Notes: generated from the sequence alone by a model not told the origin. Counted from the stretch's first letter, positions 33,262-43,991 are shown. The stretch is 64,000 nt of DNA from Periplaneta americana (GCF_040183065.1 NC_091126.1:145478204-145542203); one strand, 5' to 3'. Made by a program: numbers and translations.

Positions 33262-33780
33262 AATTAATTAAATTAACTGTTTAATTGTGAAGAAGGTATA
33301 TAAGCGTATACTTTTTTTTTTTAATTTCCTGGTTGTTGGTACATTTGAGTATAAAATTTTGTTTAGTCATCCAGTAAATACTTGTGGAAAACCATACAAA
33401 ATAGATGTCTAGAACTAAGCAGGACATGTCCGGCGAAATCCAGACGTTTGGTAACCATAAATTTACCGGCTTTGAGAAGTTTAAATCTGCTAGAATTAGG
33501 CGCAAATCGACTGAGTTGGCAACACTGTTGTGCGTTCAGTGTGTCTACAGATTACTAAAATATTACGTCAAAGCAAAAAAGAAAAACGGCTTGGTACCAA
33601 AGACAGACATTTGCAGAACGTGTCGTTCACTGAAATAATCCATTAGATGGTAATCAGGACTTTATTTTGTTACTAGAATGTCTCTTGATTTTTAAATATC
33701 TTATTACGATTGACTAGAAAATAGCAAGCGTGTCTCGTGCTACATGGCTTCGCTCTGGCGTAAGTTTCAAGTCGCGCATG

Positions 33781-33945
33781 AGCTGATTACCTGGTTCAGT
33801 TTATTTCAAGTTTTCCCCAACTTAACTTCCAACGAGTTCGAAGTAATAGGTTAATCATTGGACTAATATCGGTATCACAAATTCCATCCACGATAGATAA
33901 TCTTGAAGTTGGTACAGCGTCGTTAGATAATCGATTAAACAGATA
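33781..33945 (+). mobile_element. SINE family B body fragment, diverged
   Basis: GCTGATTACCTGGTTCAGTT, GTTTTCCCCAACTTAAC and the tail AGTTGGTACAGCGTCGTTAG ATAATC follow SINE B order; the head is missing. Confidence 0.7.
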
Positions 33946-34576
33946 TGATAGGGAGCGAAATATCTCGGAGAATACTGAATTTATCGGTGCGATTCCCTCA
34001 TCAATCATGTTAGCTCTGACACTTCATTTTCATGCCGTTGGAAATTTTTTTTTTATAATTGTCCGAGTTATTGAAGACGTGCGCAACAGGAAAAATTGAG
34101 TTTTAAAAATCTTGTAACGTCAAAGCAATGAAGACAAGAACTTCGATGGAAAGTATTTAACCTCCACAATGCCTCCTTATGTTAGACCAGTCACACATAC
34201 CACAGCCGAGAGAGAGCAGCTCTAATCTGGAAATTTTCCGTTTTGAGGGATAGATCGTTTTTACGCAAGTCTTATATTCAAGATAGCCAAACAATCCACA
34301 TATGAGAGAGCATTGTTTCAATTTTCAAACCGTATTAAGTCCACTGGTGGACATGTTCATATAAATTCTTATTCGATCTTTCGTGCTGTGTAGTTTGAGC
34401 GTTTGAAATCGTATTTGTAAAGCGTGAAAACGAGTGCTTAAAAGTGACTTGTTTAAAATCATATTCAGCCCTGTGAAGTGTCTGATCAAATCGTATTATG
34501 TCCAAGAGTCATTTTAATGAGCTGAAAAAAATCCTTCGAAAAAAACTCTGAAATGCTGACACCCAAAGATTGGCAT
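33946..34576. other. no gene recognised
   Basis: Nothing recognised. Confidence 0.45.
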
Positions 34577-34586
34577 AACGTTTAGA

Positions 34587-34787
34587 TGTTAAAGTTATGT
34601 TTTATTTAACTACGCTCGCAACTGCAGAGGTTATATCAGCGTCGCCGGATGTGCCGGAATTTTGTCCCGCAGGAGTTCTTTTATATGCCAGTAAATCTAC
34701 TGACATGAGCCTATCGCATTTAAGCACACTTAAATGCTATCGACCTGTCCCGGGATCGAACCCGCAACCTTGGGCATAGAAAGCCAG
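34587..34787 (-). mobile_element. SINE family D, complete
   Basis: Minus-strand copy with B box complement GGGATCGAACC (34750-34760), body GGCATATAAAAGAACTCCTG complementarily at about 34668-34688, and end near CGCTCGCAACTGCAG. A perfect 10-bp duplication AACGTTTAGA (34577-34586, 34788-34797) flanks it. Confidence 0.88.
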
Positions 34788-34797
34788 CAACGTTTAG

Positions 34798-35168
34798 AAA
34801 TCTGTGGCTTGTGTTCACGTTTTCAATGAAGAATGGAGCGTGAGGAATTACAAATACTGTGTGAATAACCTAAGAAAATTGATGGCATCAGTGAAATAAG
34901 ACGAATTATGTACAAAAGTCAATCAAAGGTGAAACTGTAACAGGATAAAAATAGAGCACACTTATCATTATGATGACCCATCAAACGAATTTGTAAATAT
35001 TCTTAAAAAGGGGGAAAGCTAATGGCTCTTGTCTCTGAACCATTACTAATTGCACCAAACAGCAGAGTGAAGCAAAAAAACTGATCTGAATAATCTATTA
35101 AGCGAGGAGTTCGTGAATGTTCGGAGGAGCATGAGAAACTTAGATTTCTTTGCTGATAACTTATCAGT
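34798..35168. other. no gene recognised
   Basis: Nothing recognised. Confidence 0.45.
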
Positions 35169-35830
35169 AGGGATCGGAAATTAAGGCATTAAAAAATGTT
35201 GTTTTAGACTCCTAAAGAGGCACTAAGATGGTACTTTAGGCTCCTAAAAAGGCACTAAAAATTGTATTCCAGGCACCTAAATGGCACTAAAAATAAAAAT
35301 TTAGGGAAAATTAACCATTAAAAATTTATTCCACACACAATAATTAATTTGGGCTATTTCCTTACACGATGTTTTATTTAAATGCGAGTATTTTTTTTTT
35401 GTTCATTATGTATACACAGCAAATTAACATAACACTGCATGACCACTTAAAAAAATTAGATAAGTGGTATTTGTCCTACAGAATGTTTAATTTAGTGTGC
35501 ACTTATTCGTCTCCATGTTCGTAATTTTAATGACAGTACACAACAAGCAACTTTTCAAGATTAAAACACTCGCTCTTGTGATGTATATTGGACAAAATCT
35601 GTTTATATGCCGAAAAGGATCTCTGAACATGCACTTAAGTGACTGGAACGTGCTTATACAGTACCATCCTGGCTACATTAAACCACTCAGGAAGCTCACC
35701 TCCAGTCTCACTTAGAACATTATACACTGAATTAATGATTTCATATCCAGGATTTCTTGAAATAACCCTTTTTAGCTTCTCATATATAAGAGCAACATAG
35801 GCTACTTGCCATGAGCTACACACAATCTGT
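35169..35830 (-). pseudogene. hAT element remnant with C-terminal dimerisation domain
   Basis: The minus-strand frame 35635-35823 reads SSWQVAYVALIYEKLKRVIS, RNPGYEIINSVYNVLSETGG, ELPEWFNVARMVLYKHVPVT. After a stop it continues with VQRSFSAYKQILSN, the ERSFS.YK..L..KR block of the hAT C-terminal dimerisation region. To the left, TAGGGATCGGAAATTAAGGC (35169-35188) looks like a terminus. It is followed by repeated GGCACTAAA/GGCACCTAAA motifs (35209-35295), probable subterminal binding sites. The other end was not found. Confidence 0.75.
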
Positions 35831-37204
35831 TCTTTGCATTCAAAAGTAGGGACACGGATTCACAAAATGACAGACTGATAGATTATAAAAATGTGTCCTA
35901 CTTTTAACATACAACAGCTGCCATGTCCATGAAGCTATAGCAGTCATATTTTTCCCATGGTTACAGTTGTTGAAAAATAATTATGGAACGTTACAACATT
36001 CCACAACGCGTAGAAATCGTTAAAATTTAATGTCAGGAACAATGTTGCCAACTTACGGCACTAGGCCACGTACGTTATATGTTGCTTTCGTTCGCTATAT
36101 CATTGCCGCTATTGCGAGTGTAGAAGTGTAAATCATAACCATTTCAAGTACTCCGTCATACGCGTACTTTAAATATTCTAGTGAAAACTACAAAGTCCTT
36201 AACTCAATTTGAACTCGCGCCACGACTATGTGGCAATCGAGCAACTGACAGCAACATGATGTCACTTCCTGTTTAGTTACCTCGTAAGGTGAAAACTAGT
36301 ATAGTTTGATAGTGAAGCAGTTGAGATACTGTTGCGAAACGCTGTATCGAAATTATGCCGGGTGTAACTCTTGTCCCTATTGTTTTTGAAGTTATATAGT
36401 CCCCGCACATTTACTGGCAGTTCCATGAATCTGTGCCCCTTGAGCCGGCGTCCGTATGTCTTGTGGAGACAGTTTCGTAGATACAAATAACTGTTCCCTT
36501 GTTTATCAAAGCCATCAGTCGAGTAGAGTAGTCACAAAGTGTCTGGATTGTGTGCAGGGAGATTTCCATATACGAAGGTCTCCTGAATTTCAATGTCATT
36601 CCTTAAAATTCAATGTTGCCTGCTTTCCGAAAAATAGGTGCAAGAGGTACACCCGGTATTACATTTCTTAAATATGCGATACAAAATTGCTACACTTTTT
36701 TCCAAGAGCTCAATGTGTAAACATTTACATATAGTGGAGATGAAAATTTCGTAATGTGTCCGTTTTGAGGGAGGGGCGTCTGTCAGGCGGAAGTGACGAC
36801 TATGAGTTTCCAGAAAAGGAGCCAGTGCTGTGTGCGGCCGTAAATGATCTAGGCTGCACTAGACTGTATAAAATAATACTGAATTGCATACTTGAAAATG
36901 GTCCTCACGACAACACACCTCAGGCTAGCATTGTTGGCGCTCAGAAAAGTGACTGGAGCATGTGTGATACAATTTAAGGGTTGGAACTTCACTTCGACAT
37001 GAAATGTCGTTTTAACTTCCTTGTGTATAGCGTAGTACCTGGAAGACTGAGGGCGTAAAAAATTTCATATTCTGCTGTGTTATTTTCAAGGATTGTAATT
37101 CTAAGTCTAAAGATTAATAATGTAAGACGAATCAGAGATTAATCATTAAAATCAAAACATCAAAACAAAGATGAATGATCAGTTCTTTTCTTGTTTGCAT
37201 TATA
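35831..37204. other. no gene recognised
   Basis: About 1.4 kb with several short frames and no family resemblance. AATGTTGCCAACTTA at 36042-36056 resembles a hAT terminus, but no partner was found. Confidence 0.45.
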
Positions 37205-37812
37205 CTGGGTGTTCAGTTCAAAGTGTGTCATGACGTCACTGTTGATGAGTCAGCGATTTGAAGCGAGTTTCAGCTTTTGTGTCAGAGAAGTTGCCTATTA
37301 ATCAAGGCGTTCAATCTGAACTTGAGAACGTGTACGGTATAACTTGAAAGTCGTAGCAACAGATGGCGTTCTGTACGGTCTGTGTGCTACCATAACATCT
37401 TTCGAACTGTGTTTTGCGCGGCCAAGTCGTACGCAGGGTATTTGTTATCATCGGTTGCGTACGGCAACATTCCACAATACAAATCAAATGCTCCGTGTCC
37501 ATATTGACCGTCGAAGTTAATGTCAACAAATACGTAAGTAATCGTCTTAACTCTCTCCCCATATCCCGACAGTAAGAAAAAAACTCACCTCAGTACATGT
37601 TTCGAAACAGTTCACATTCCTGCCACTACAGGCGTTACCGAACGTATCGGTAAGTACTCTTCTGAATGAACGCCGTACTTGCTAGGCAACTTCTCTGGCA
37701 GATAAGTAATACACCTCTGCAGAAGTGTAGGAAGATTGAATTCTCTAGGCTCATCGACTAGCCACGTGACGACATACAGCGAGCCATGACACACTTTGAA
37801 CTGAACACCCAG
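37205..37812. mobile_element. 608-bp TA-flanked inverted-repeat element
   Basis: Perfect 27-bp ends CTGGGTGTTCAGTTCAAAGT GTGTCATG and complement lie between TA dinucleotides (37203-37204, 37813-37814). AGAAGTTGCCTA and TAGGCAACTTCT near the ends continue the symmetry. Non-coding; the Tc1/mariner-like target is the only clue to its class. Confidence 0.82.
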
Positions 37813-37972
37813 TAGTAAGAACTTTGAAACAAAATTTTGTTCTTTGCTGAACTCGGTACATAATGATAATTTACATTAAATACATACCTGGAAGACCGAC
37901 CATCACTCGCTAAAGAGGGGCTGAGGCATAAAATGTTATATTTTGCTATGTCATTTCAAAATCGTGTAATAC
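37813..37972. other. spacer between two MITE-like elements
   Basis: Nothing recognised. Confidence 0.4.
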
Positions 37973-38152
37973 CACAGTCTAGTATATACAGTGACGAAGC
38001 TCAATACGTAGTAAATGTGCATCCATAGATAGTTGCTAACCACTAGGATCGCTACTATCGCCTCATTACAGACAATGAGAAATAGTATCTGCACAGTCTT
38101 GTTCCTAGTACTCTCACAACTCAAGCTTTGTGACTGTATATACTAGACTGTG
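37973..38152 (+). mobile_element. MITE, 180-bp family, copy 3
   Basis: CACAGTCTAGTATATACAGT to CTGTATATACTAGACTGTG; AATACC lies on both sides with TA at the edges. The best-preserved inverted termini of the four copies. Confidence 0.88.
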
Positions 38153-38271
38153 GTAATACCAAGAGTGATGATTGTCAGAATCAGAGAACCTTATGTTTTG
38201 TAGCTATTCGGCTGCGGTGTTGAAGTCCACCATGTTGTCAGGGTAACTGTCAATTCATTCGTAGTCAAGTT

Positions 38272-38507
38272 TGTTAGTTGGTTATTTAACGACGCTGTAT
38301 CAACTACTTGGTTCTTTAGCGTCGATGGAATTGGTGATAGCGAGGTGGTATTTGGCGAGTGAGGCTTATTATTCGCCATAGCTTACCTAACATTCGCCTT
38401 ATGGGAAACATTTTGGAAAAAATCCAATCGGGTAACGAGCCCAAGCGGGAATCGAACCCACGCCCGAGCGCAATTCCGGATCACCTGTCAAACGCGCTCG
38501 TGGTCTA
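38272..38507 (-). mobile_element. SINE family B, minus strand
   Basis: Reverse complement of the B tail (GTTATTTAACGACGCTGTAT CAACTAC), body, and B box complement GGGAATCGAACCC (38448-38460). The 5' end of the tRNA head is diverged. Confidence 0.82.
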
Positions 38508-38628
38508 GTTACGACAATTCAAAATCGCGGCGCGGGGGAGTCTCGTTCAAGGGGTTAAACATAGACTAATTAGCGTGTTACTATTCATAAATCGCCTTTT
38601 TTAGTTATAAATAAATGTGCATCTTAGA

Positions 38629-38678
<50 letters not shown>

Positions 38679-39249
38679 CATCATTATCATTAAAGTCGAG
38701 ACCTAGCTAAATCGCTTTCTCGCACTTGAAAACTTTTGATTCACCTCTATTTCATCAAACTCTTTAGACTTGTTTTGAGTATAAATTTAAAAATATACAA
38801 GAATTGCTCAGTATTCTATCTGAGCTTTGACGCCAATAAATTTGCCTGGGTTGGTAGTTTATAGCTTTGCCGAAGGAAGCCGTGCTATCATCTTTAAAAT
38901 TCATCTCACTCGGTAGGGTTTAATGGAAAATTTTAACTATTAGATCACGTAAGATGACACATCAATTAAAACTAAATCATGAGGTCAAAGATTCCATATG
39001 AATGTTTGACTTTTTCAAATGGTGATAAATTGGGAATGTTAGTGGTTCAATTTCAGGAAATATTTTGCGGAGTGGGAACGATATGACGACGATGAGCATG
39101 TGGTTCCCAAGCAACGAATTAATATATTCAAAGGAAATTAAAACCTCGTGTGATTTTTAAATATACTGTTTCGCGAATAGCACAATAATTAATCAGATTA
39201 TTTATCGAATTAAGGTAATGACGCATGTTATTTACTTACATCATATGTA
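38508..39249. other. no gene recognised; (ATT)n at 38626-38678
   Basis: An ATT microsatellite in otherwise featureless AT-rich DNA. Confidence 0.5.
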
Positions 39250-39458
39250 CACTATCGGTCAAATGTTTCGATTAGCTATGAAAACAACTATATACTTTAT
39301 TTCAGTGTACAAACACATCGGAAAAACTAAATAGACCAACAAAATAAATATTTTCTCTCTCTAGCATTATGATATGATAGAATATTCAAAACGAAATCCA
39401 TGTTTTAACCACAAATCTATAGTTGTGATAGGTGATCGAAAACTCTTGACCGGTAGTG
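39250..39458 (-). mobile_element. Tc1/mariner-type MITE, copy 1
   Basis: 209 bp between TA dinucleotides, with ends CACTATCGGTCAAATGTTTC and complement of AACTCTTGACCGGTAGTG. The interior matches 47127-47336 in the opposite orientation, including the AACAAAATAAATATTTTCTC region. Confidence 0.88.
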
Positions 39459-39668
39459 TATATTGTTTCGTTCGAATTCACACAGAAAAAAATATTTATT
39501 TACAAATAAGATTAGAGGAGCCATCTAGTATTAACTATTCTAGCTACAACAGACTAATTAATTAATTAATTAATTTAAGTACTACATTTAGATAATAACG
39601 CATGTTATTTACTTGCAGTAGAACCCGGGAAATACGAAATTCCGTATAATCCGGACATGCCGGAGAAC

Positions 39669-39893
39669 ACGCGTCTGGCCGTGAAACCAGGTGGTCCGGG
39701 TTCGATTCCCGGTCAGGGCAGGTTACTTGGTTGAGGTTTTTTCCGGGGTTTCTCTCAACCCAATATGAGCAAATGCTGGGTAACTATCGGTGCTGGACTC
39801 CGAACTCATTTCACCGGCTTTATCATCTTCATTTCATTCAGACGCTAAATAACTTGAGATGTCGATACAGCGTCGTAAAATAACCTACTAAAA
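39669..39893 (+). mobile_element. SINE family A, 5'-shortened
   Basis: Begins within the head at GCGTCTGGCCGTGAAACCAG, B box GGTTCGATTCC, full body and tail to GCGTCGTAAAATAACCTAC, then an A-rich end. Confidence 0.85.
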
Positions 39894-40686
39894 AAAAGAG
39901 AGATCTAGGTCAGCATAGTTTATTTGTACTGGTAAACTATGCATATATTACAAAATTTAATGTAATTTAGTTAAAAATAAGTGCAGTTAATTCTGTAAAA
40001 TTAGTTTGTATATTTTACCTATAGTAAAGTATGTAATTAAGCTAAAGTCAGTAGAATTCTTTATTAGTTCATGGTATTGAATCGTACATCATTGCGCATA
40101 TTCTGATGTGTATGCATATATATGCCACTTTCTGTGAGGTTCGAATTTTCCTTGGACTGATTACATGATTGAGATTTTTCCTAAGTTTTCCACGACTCTA
40201 AGGCGACCTGAGTTGATAACATAATTTGATGTGACTAATAGACAAGAAACGTCATCCGCACGTTAATTCTTGCAACACGTTTTGACGAAGGACAGCAATC
40301 TGTCCACACATACAAACAATGTGTTTCCTCTAGGCTAGGGCTTTCTGCAACAATTACCAATACATGCGGACGTGACTGTGAGTTGTTTAGAAGTTCACTT
40401 CCGGTAAGATATGTGTCGATGTCTGTGCATTCAAGAAACTCGCCAAATGTCTCTGCGTTGTTCTTGCTATAGATATATCTAGATGCAAATTTGTCTGATA
40501 TTATTCAATGTAAGAGTCTTGAAACAGACGATAGAGGAAAAAGAACCGCCTTTTCTTGTTTAGTAGCTCAGTTTGTGTAGCGAAATGTTCGTAATTATTG
40601 AGTACATAATGCATGTTCTTCGATTCTAATCTTGGGAAAGATGCCTATTAATTCACAATTTTAATATATTACATGTGAAGTATTAT
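39894..40686. other. no gene recognised
   Basis: A faint SINE-B-like piece (GATTACATGATTGAGATTTT TCC) lies at about 40158-40180. Otherwise nothing. Confidence 0.4.
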
Positions 40687-40869
40687 CACAGTCTAGTATA
40701 TACTGTTACGAAGCTTGAGTTTATGAGGGTACTAGAAACAATAGACTGTGCAGGTACTATTTCGCATTGTCTGTAATGAGGCGATAGTAGCGATACTAGT
40801 GGTTAGCAACTATGTATGGATGCATGTTTACTACGTATTGAGCTTCGTGACTGTATATACTAGACTGTG
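40687..40869 (-). mobile_element. MITE, 180-bp family, copy 4 (inverted)
   Basis: Matches the other copies as reverse complement (TACTACGTATTGAGCTTCGT near its right end), bounded by CACAG and CTGTG. Confidence 0.87.
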
Positions 40870-41310
40870 GTATTATGTTGTTCTTAAAATAACTATTTAA
40901 TCCGGCATGATTCAATATTGTATATAAAAATCCCACGCGGCTAATGTCAACCTCATTCGGTGATGCAAGATCTGGATAGCGCAATCCTTCCGTCTCTTTC
41001 CATGATCCTTGCACGATTTCTCAGATTTCTTTGAGAATTCTGTGGCATGAATCTGGCGAATCCGTTACCAACCACTACATTCTTTAAATAAGATTTATGT
41101 ACAAATAAGGAAATAAAATTTGAAGCTCCCTTATTGTGTAAGTTTCGTTTACAACACACTACGCATGTAGGCTACAGTAAACAAGAGCCCCTGTATACTG
41201 TATATCGTCGTTGATCTTGCAATAACTTCTATGTGACATATTTATCAATTTTCAGATTTTTGCTCTATTAAATAATTATTTTATTTTATTTTTTTATTTT
41301 TTTTCTTTAT
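40870..41310. other. no gene recognised
   Basis: Nothing recognised. Confidence 0.45.
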
Positions 41311-41418
41311 TTTAATGTACCGAAGTACATATGATATTTCCATGCAGATATGCTGCGTCATCATATGATGAAAGAAATCTATCTGCATGGAAATATCATA
41401 TGTATTTCGGTACATTAA

Positions 41419-41461
<43 letters not shown>

Positions 41462-41775
41462 ATGCGTAAATCACTTCGTGATTTAAGACGGCGCTTATTC
41501 CGTCGGATCCCGGCCAACTAGTCACTCATTACGAGTGCACCTCAGCACATGTGTGGACTTTGGTCCTAGGTTCATAGATATCTATGATGTAGTGCAGAGG
41601 GCGGCCATTAGAGGGAACCCAAAAGTTGGAACTTAAAACTGAGACGATTCTGTCCGACGCCGGGGTGGAATCCGGTGCGGCTTAGTGGATAAAGCGTCAG
41701 CACGTAGAGCTGAAAATCCGGGTTCAAATCCCGGCGCCGGAGAGAATTTTTCTCCGTTCCATTACTCTTTCATCT
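41311..41775 (+). repeat. tRNA-like repeat unit 1, with inverted leader
   Basis: Starts with a 40-50-bp inverted repeat (ATGTACCGAAGTACATATGA...; mirrored at about 41374-41421). A TA run follows (41422-41458), then the unit proper: GATATGCGTAAATCACTTCG, GGATCCCGGCCAACTAGTC, a tRNA cloverleaf (41671-41741), and CTCCGTTCCATTACTCTTTC. Units 2 and 3 lie at 42192-42565 and 42566-42915. Confidence 0.85.
41671..41741 (+). other. tRNA-like cloverleaf 1 (71 nt)
   Basis: Acceptor TCCGGTG/CGCCGGA, D stem GCTT/AAGC, anticodon stem TCAGC/GCTGA with loop ACGTAGA, T stem CCGGG/CCCGG with loop TTCAAAT: all stems pair. The nominal anticodon is GTA (Tyr), but position 33 is C instead of the near-universal U and no CCA is encoded. 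It is embedded in a repeat. A working tRNA is therefore doubtful. Confidence 0.6.
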
Positions 41776-42191
41776 ATTAAATAACTTAAACAGTGATACA
41801 GCAAATAACAAAATCTCCTATAAGTAATTATATTTCTTTGTTTCGAAAATGTAAGAATTCACGGTCTCCAATCGGCTGCCATAGGAGGAATAAATGTGTT
41901 TTTTCTTCCTACTGAAAAATACTATATTTTGCACATAGGAGTTATTGCAGGAACAACGGCGATATGGTACTTGTGGACAGTCGTACGAAATTGTTGCCTA
42001 CATACAGGTGGACTCCCATCAAGAATCGCTCCAAATTTTAATTCCGTATCTGTACAAGCATACAGCAAGCGACAGTTTAGAAATGTTGTAGTCCTTCTAC
42101 ATGCGTGTATATCTTTGTGTCGTGTTATAAGTAGGAGGCAATGAAATATTATAAATACAGTATTTTAAACATGTTATATTTATATATATTA
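41776..42191. other. no gene recognised between repeat units
   Basis: The 82-codon frame 41896-42144 has no family resemblance that I recognise. Confidence 0.4.
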
Positions 42192-42565
42192 TTTTAATGT
42201 ACCGAAGTACATATGATATTTCCATGCAGATATTCTGCGTCATCATGCGATGAAAGAGTAATGGAACGGAGAAAAATTCTTTCCGGCGCCGGGATTTGAA
42301 CCCGGGTTTTCAGCTCTACGTGCTGATGCTTTATCCACTAAGCCACACCGGATACAACCCCGGCGCCGGACAGAATCGTCTCAGATTAAGCTCCAACTCT
42401 TGGGTTCCCTCTAGTGGCCGCCCTCTGCACTACGTCATAGATGTCTATGAACGTAGGACCGAAGTCCACACATGTGCTGAGGTGCACTCGTTATGAGTGA
42501 CTAGTTGGCCGGGATCCGACGGAATAAGCGCCGTCTTAAATCACGAAGTGATTTACGCATATCAT
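42192..42565 (-). repeat. tRNA-like repeat unit 2, inverted
   Basis: Reverse complement of the unit: leader ATGTACCGAAGTACATATGA, then CATGCGATGAAAGAGTAATG, the cloverleaf (42282-42352, minus), ACTAGTTGGCCGGGATCC and CGAAGTGATTTACGCATATC. The 66-codon plus frame here and the 76-codon minus frame at 42670-42900 share a long identical peptide because of the inverted duplication. Confidence 0.88.
42282..42352 (-). other. tRNA-like cloverleaf 2 (71 nt)
   Basis: Same fold as 41671-41741, except that one acceptor pair changes to G/T-type pairing. Loop ACGTAGA, T loop TTCAAAT. Confidence 0.6.
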
Positions 42566-42915
42566 ATATATTATTTTAATGTACCGAAGTACATATGATA
42601 TTTCCATGCAGATATTCTGCGTCATCATGCGATGAAAGAGTAATGGTCGGATCCCGGCCAACTAGTCACTCATAACGAGTGCACCTCAGCACATGTGTGG
42701 ACTTCGGTCCTACGTTCATAGACATATATGACGTAGTACAGAGGGTGGCCACTAGAGGGAACCCAAGAGTTGGAGCTTAATCTGAGACGATTCTGTCCGG
42801 CGCCGGGGTTGTATCCGGTGTGGCTTAGTGGATAAAGCATCAGCACGTAGAGCTGAAAACCCGGGTTCAAATCCCGGCGCCGGAAAGAATTTTTCTCCAT
42901 TCCATTACTCTTTCA
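42566..42915 (+). repeat. tRNA-like repeat unit 3, with inverted leader junction
   Basis: An inverted leader piece (42566-42643) joins abruptly at AGTAATGG/TCGGATCCC to a plus-strand unit with cloverleaf 42814-42884. The junction shows a local inversion with loss of the unit's first part. Confidence 0.85.
42814..42884 (+). other. tRNA-like cloverleaf 3 (71 nt)
   Basis: TCCGGTG acceptor pairs with CGCCGGA; D, anticodon and T stems are intact as in copies 1 and 2; loop ACGTAGA. Box A and box B (GGTTCAAATCC) are present, so polymerase III transcription is plausible (inference). Confidence 0.6.
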
Positions 42916-43506
42916 TCGCATGTTATATTTAGCCCATCGAATCTCTGTGATGATAATCTGTTGAAAATGTATTTATTTTTCAGAAGGTTCGTTATAGCTG
43001 AGATGATCACTAGAATTAGTGACGTGTGATTCCTCGTTTAATTCATTAGAAACAAGAGTAATTTATTATGTATACATATTAATAAAGACCAGCGTTTGGT
43101 CACTGAATGAAGAAAAGAGATCAACTATGCCATGTGGTATAGATGATAAAAACACACACACGGTATAGTCAGCGCAGAAGACAATAGAAAAAGATCACCG
43201 ATGGTAACATGGTTAGATGTCAATTATAAATTTGATTGAAACTGTTCTTTTTACTGACCTGTATAAGAAATTGAAACATACAATCACTTCATAAACACGC
43301 AACACACCACACCTCATCTGACTCCATTTCAATTAGTAAAAATTTGCATGTTCTGGTGGACGAAGATTGTGCCAATGCAAACATCGATGTATTACATTTA
43401 ATGTGCGTATGTACCAGTAACTTGTGAAATTGAAAGACGTTTTCTGAAGAACAAAGCATTGTTTATCCGGAAGGAGAACGTTTTCGTTTGAAATTTTTTT
43501 AAATGT
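42916..43506. other. no gene recognised
   Basis: Nothing recognised. Confidence 0.45.
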
Positions 43507-43867
43507 ACAGTAGTGCCAAAAAACCGGAACGACAGAATATTCAAAGTCCCCGAAATGAGCCACTGCGCATGGCACGCCCGCATTCACAAGATAGGGAGTA
43601 ATTTATTGAAATTGTTGTAGTTTCGACTGCTGACGTAGCCCATTTCGGAAGCCGTTAGAAAATAAGCTGGTAAAATTCATGTTCTGGTGAAATATCGCTG
43701 CAATCGAAAAGTATTGGGAATAAATTTGAATAAAGAACAAAAAAGAGTTTCCTTCCCAGGCAGGATTCGAACGATGGAATTCTTAGTTACCAGTCTATCA
43801 CGCTCTGGAGTGAACAAGGCTCTGAAATCAGCTGCAAGGGTCGGTCCGAATTTGTTTGCCACTGCTG
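43507..43867. mobile_element. foldback family F, copy 1 (left arm replaced)
   Basis: TA-flanked (43505-43506, 43868-43869), starting CAGTAGTGCCAAAAAACCGG. The right arm matches the family (CAATCGAAAAGTATTGGGAA, TCCCAGGCAGGATTCGAACG, TCAGCTGCAAGGGTCGGTCC). The left arm past the terminus is unrelated sequence. Confidence 0.8.
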
Positions 43868-43957
43868 TACATAAATAATTCTTCATTGTAGGCCTGATAG
43901 ATATAAAGATTGCTGTATATCAGTCATAAAATTTGTCAATTATGTATGAACAAAAGT

Positions 43958-43958
<1 letters not shown>

Positions 43959-43991
<33 letters not shown>
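43959..43991. repeat. (AAT)n microsatellite
   Basis: AAT run; another short one follows the SINE at 44296-44313, so the SINE lies within the run. Confidence 0.95.

Larger units (their letters stand above)
30078..33527. mobile_element. possible 3.45-kb hAT element hosting nested elements
   Basis: A perfect 15-bp inverted repeat CAGTGTTGCCAACTC stands at both ends (30078-30092; complement 33513-33527). The adjacent octamers CTTTGCGT and TTGTGCGT agree at 6 of 8 positions. Just inside the right end, GGACATGTCCGGCGAAATCC resembles the right end of the hAT at 57160-58109 (GGACATGTCCTGCCAAATCG). Three smaller elements lie inside. No transposase is recognisable, so the pairing of the two ends is unproven. 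Confidence 0.45.

Noticed and set aside
36042..36056. hAT terminus AATGTTGCCAACTTA
   Set aside because: No inverted partner with an 8-bp duplication was found nearby.
36277..36671. THAP-like zinc-finger start (MPGVTLV...)
   Set aside because: The required cysteines and histidine are absent and a stop follows after 14 codons.
40158..40215. Additional SINE B copy
   Set aside because: Only a short GATTACATGATTGAGATTTT match; too weak to list as an element.
41671..42884. Functional tRNA-Tyr genes
   Set aside because: The fold is good and the nominal anticodon is GTA, but position 33 is C, the stems sit in a mobile repeat, and no intron typical of insect tRNA-Tyr is present.
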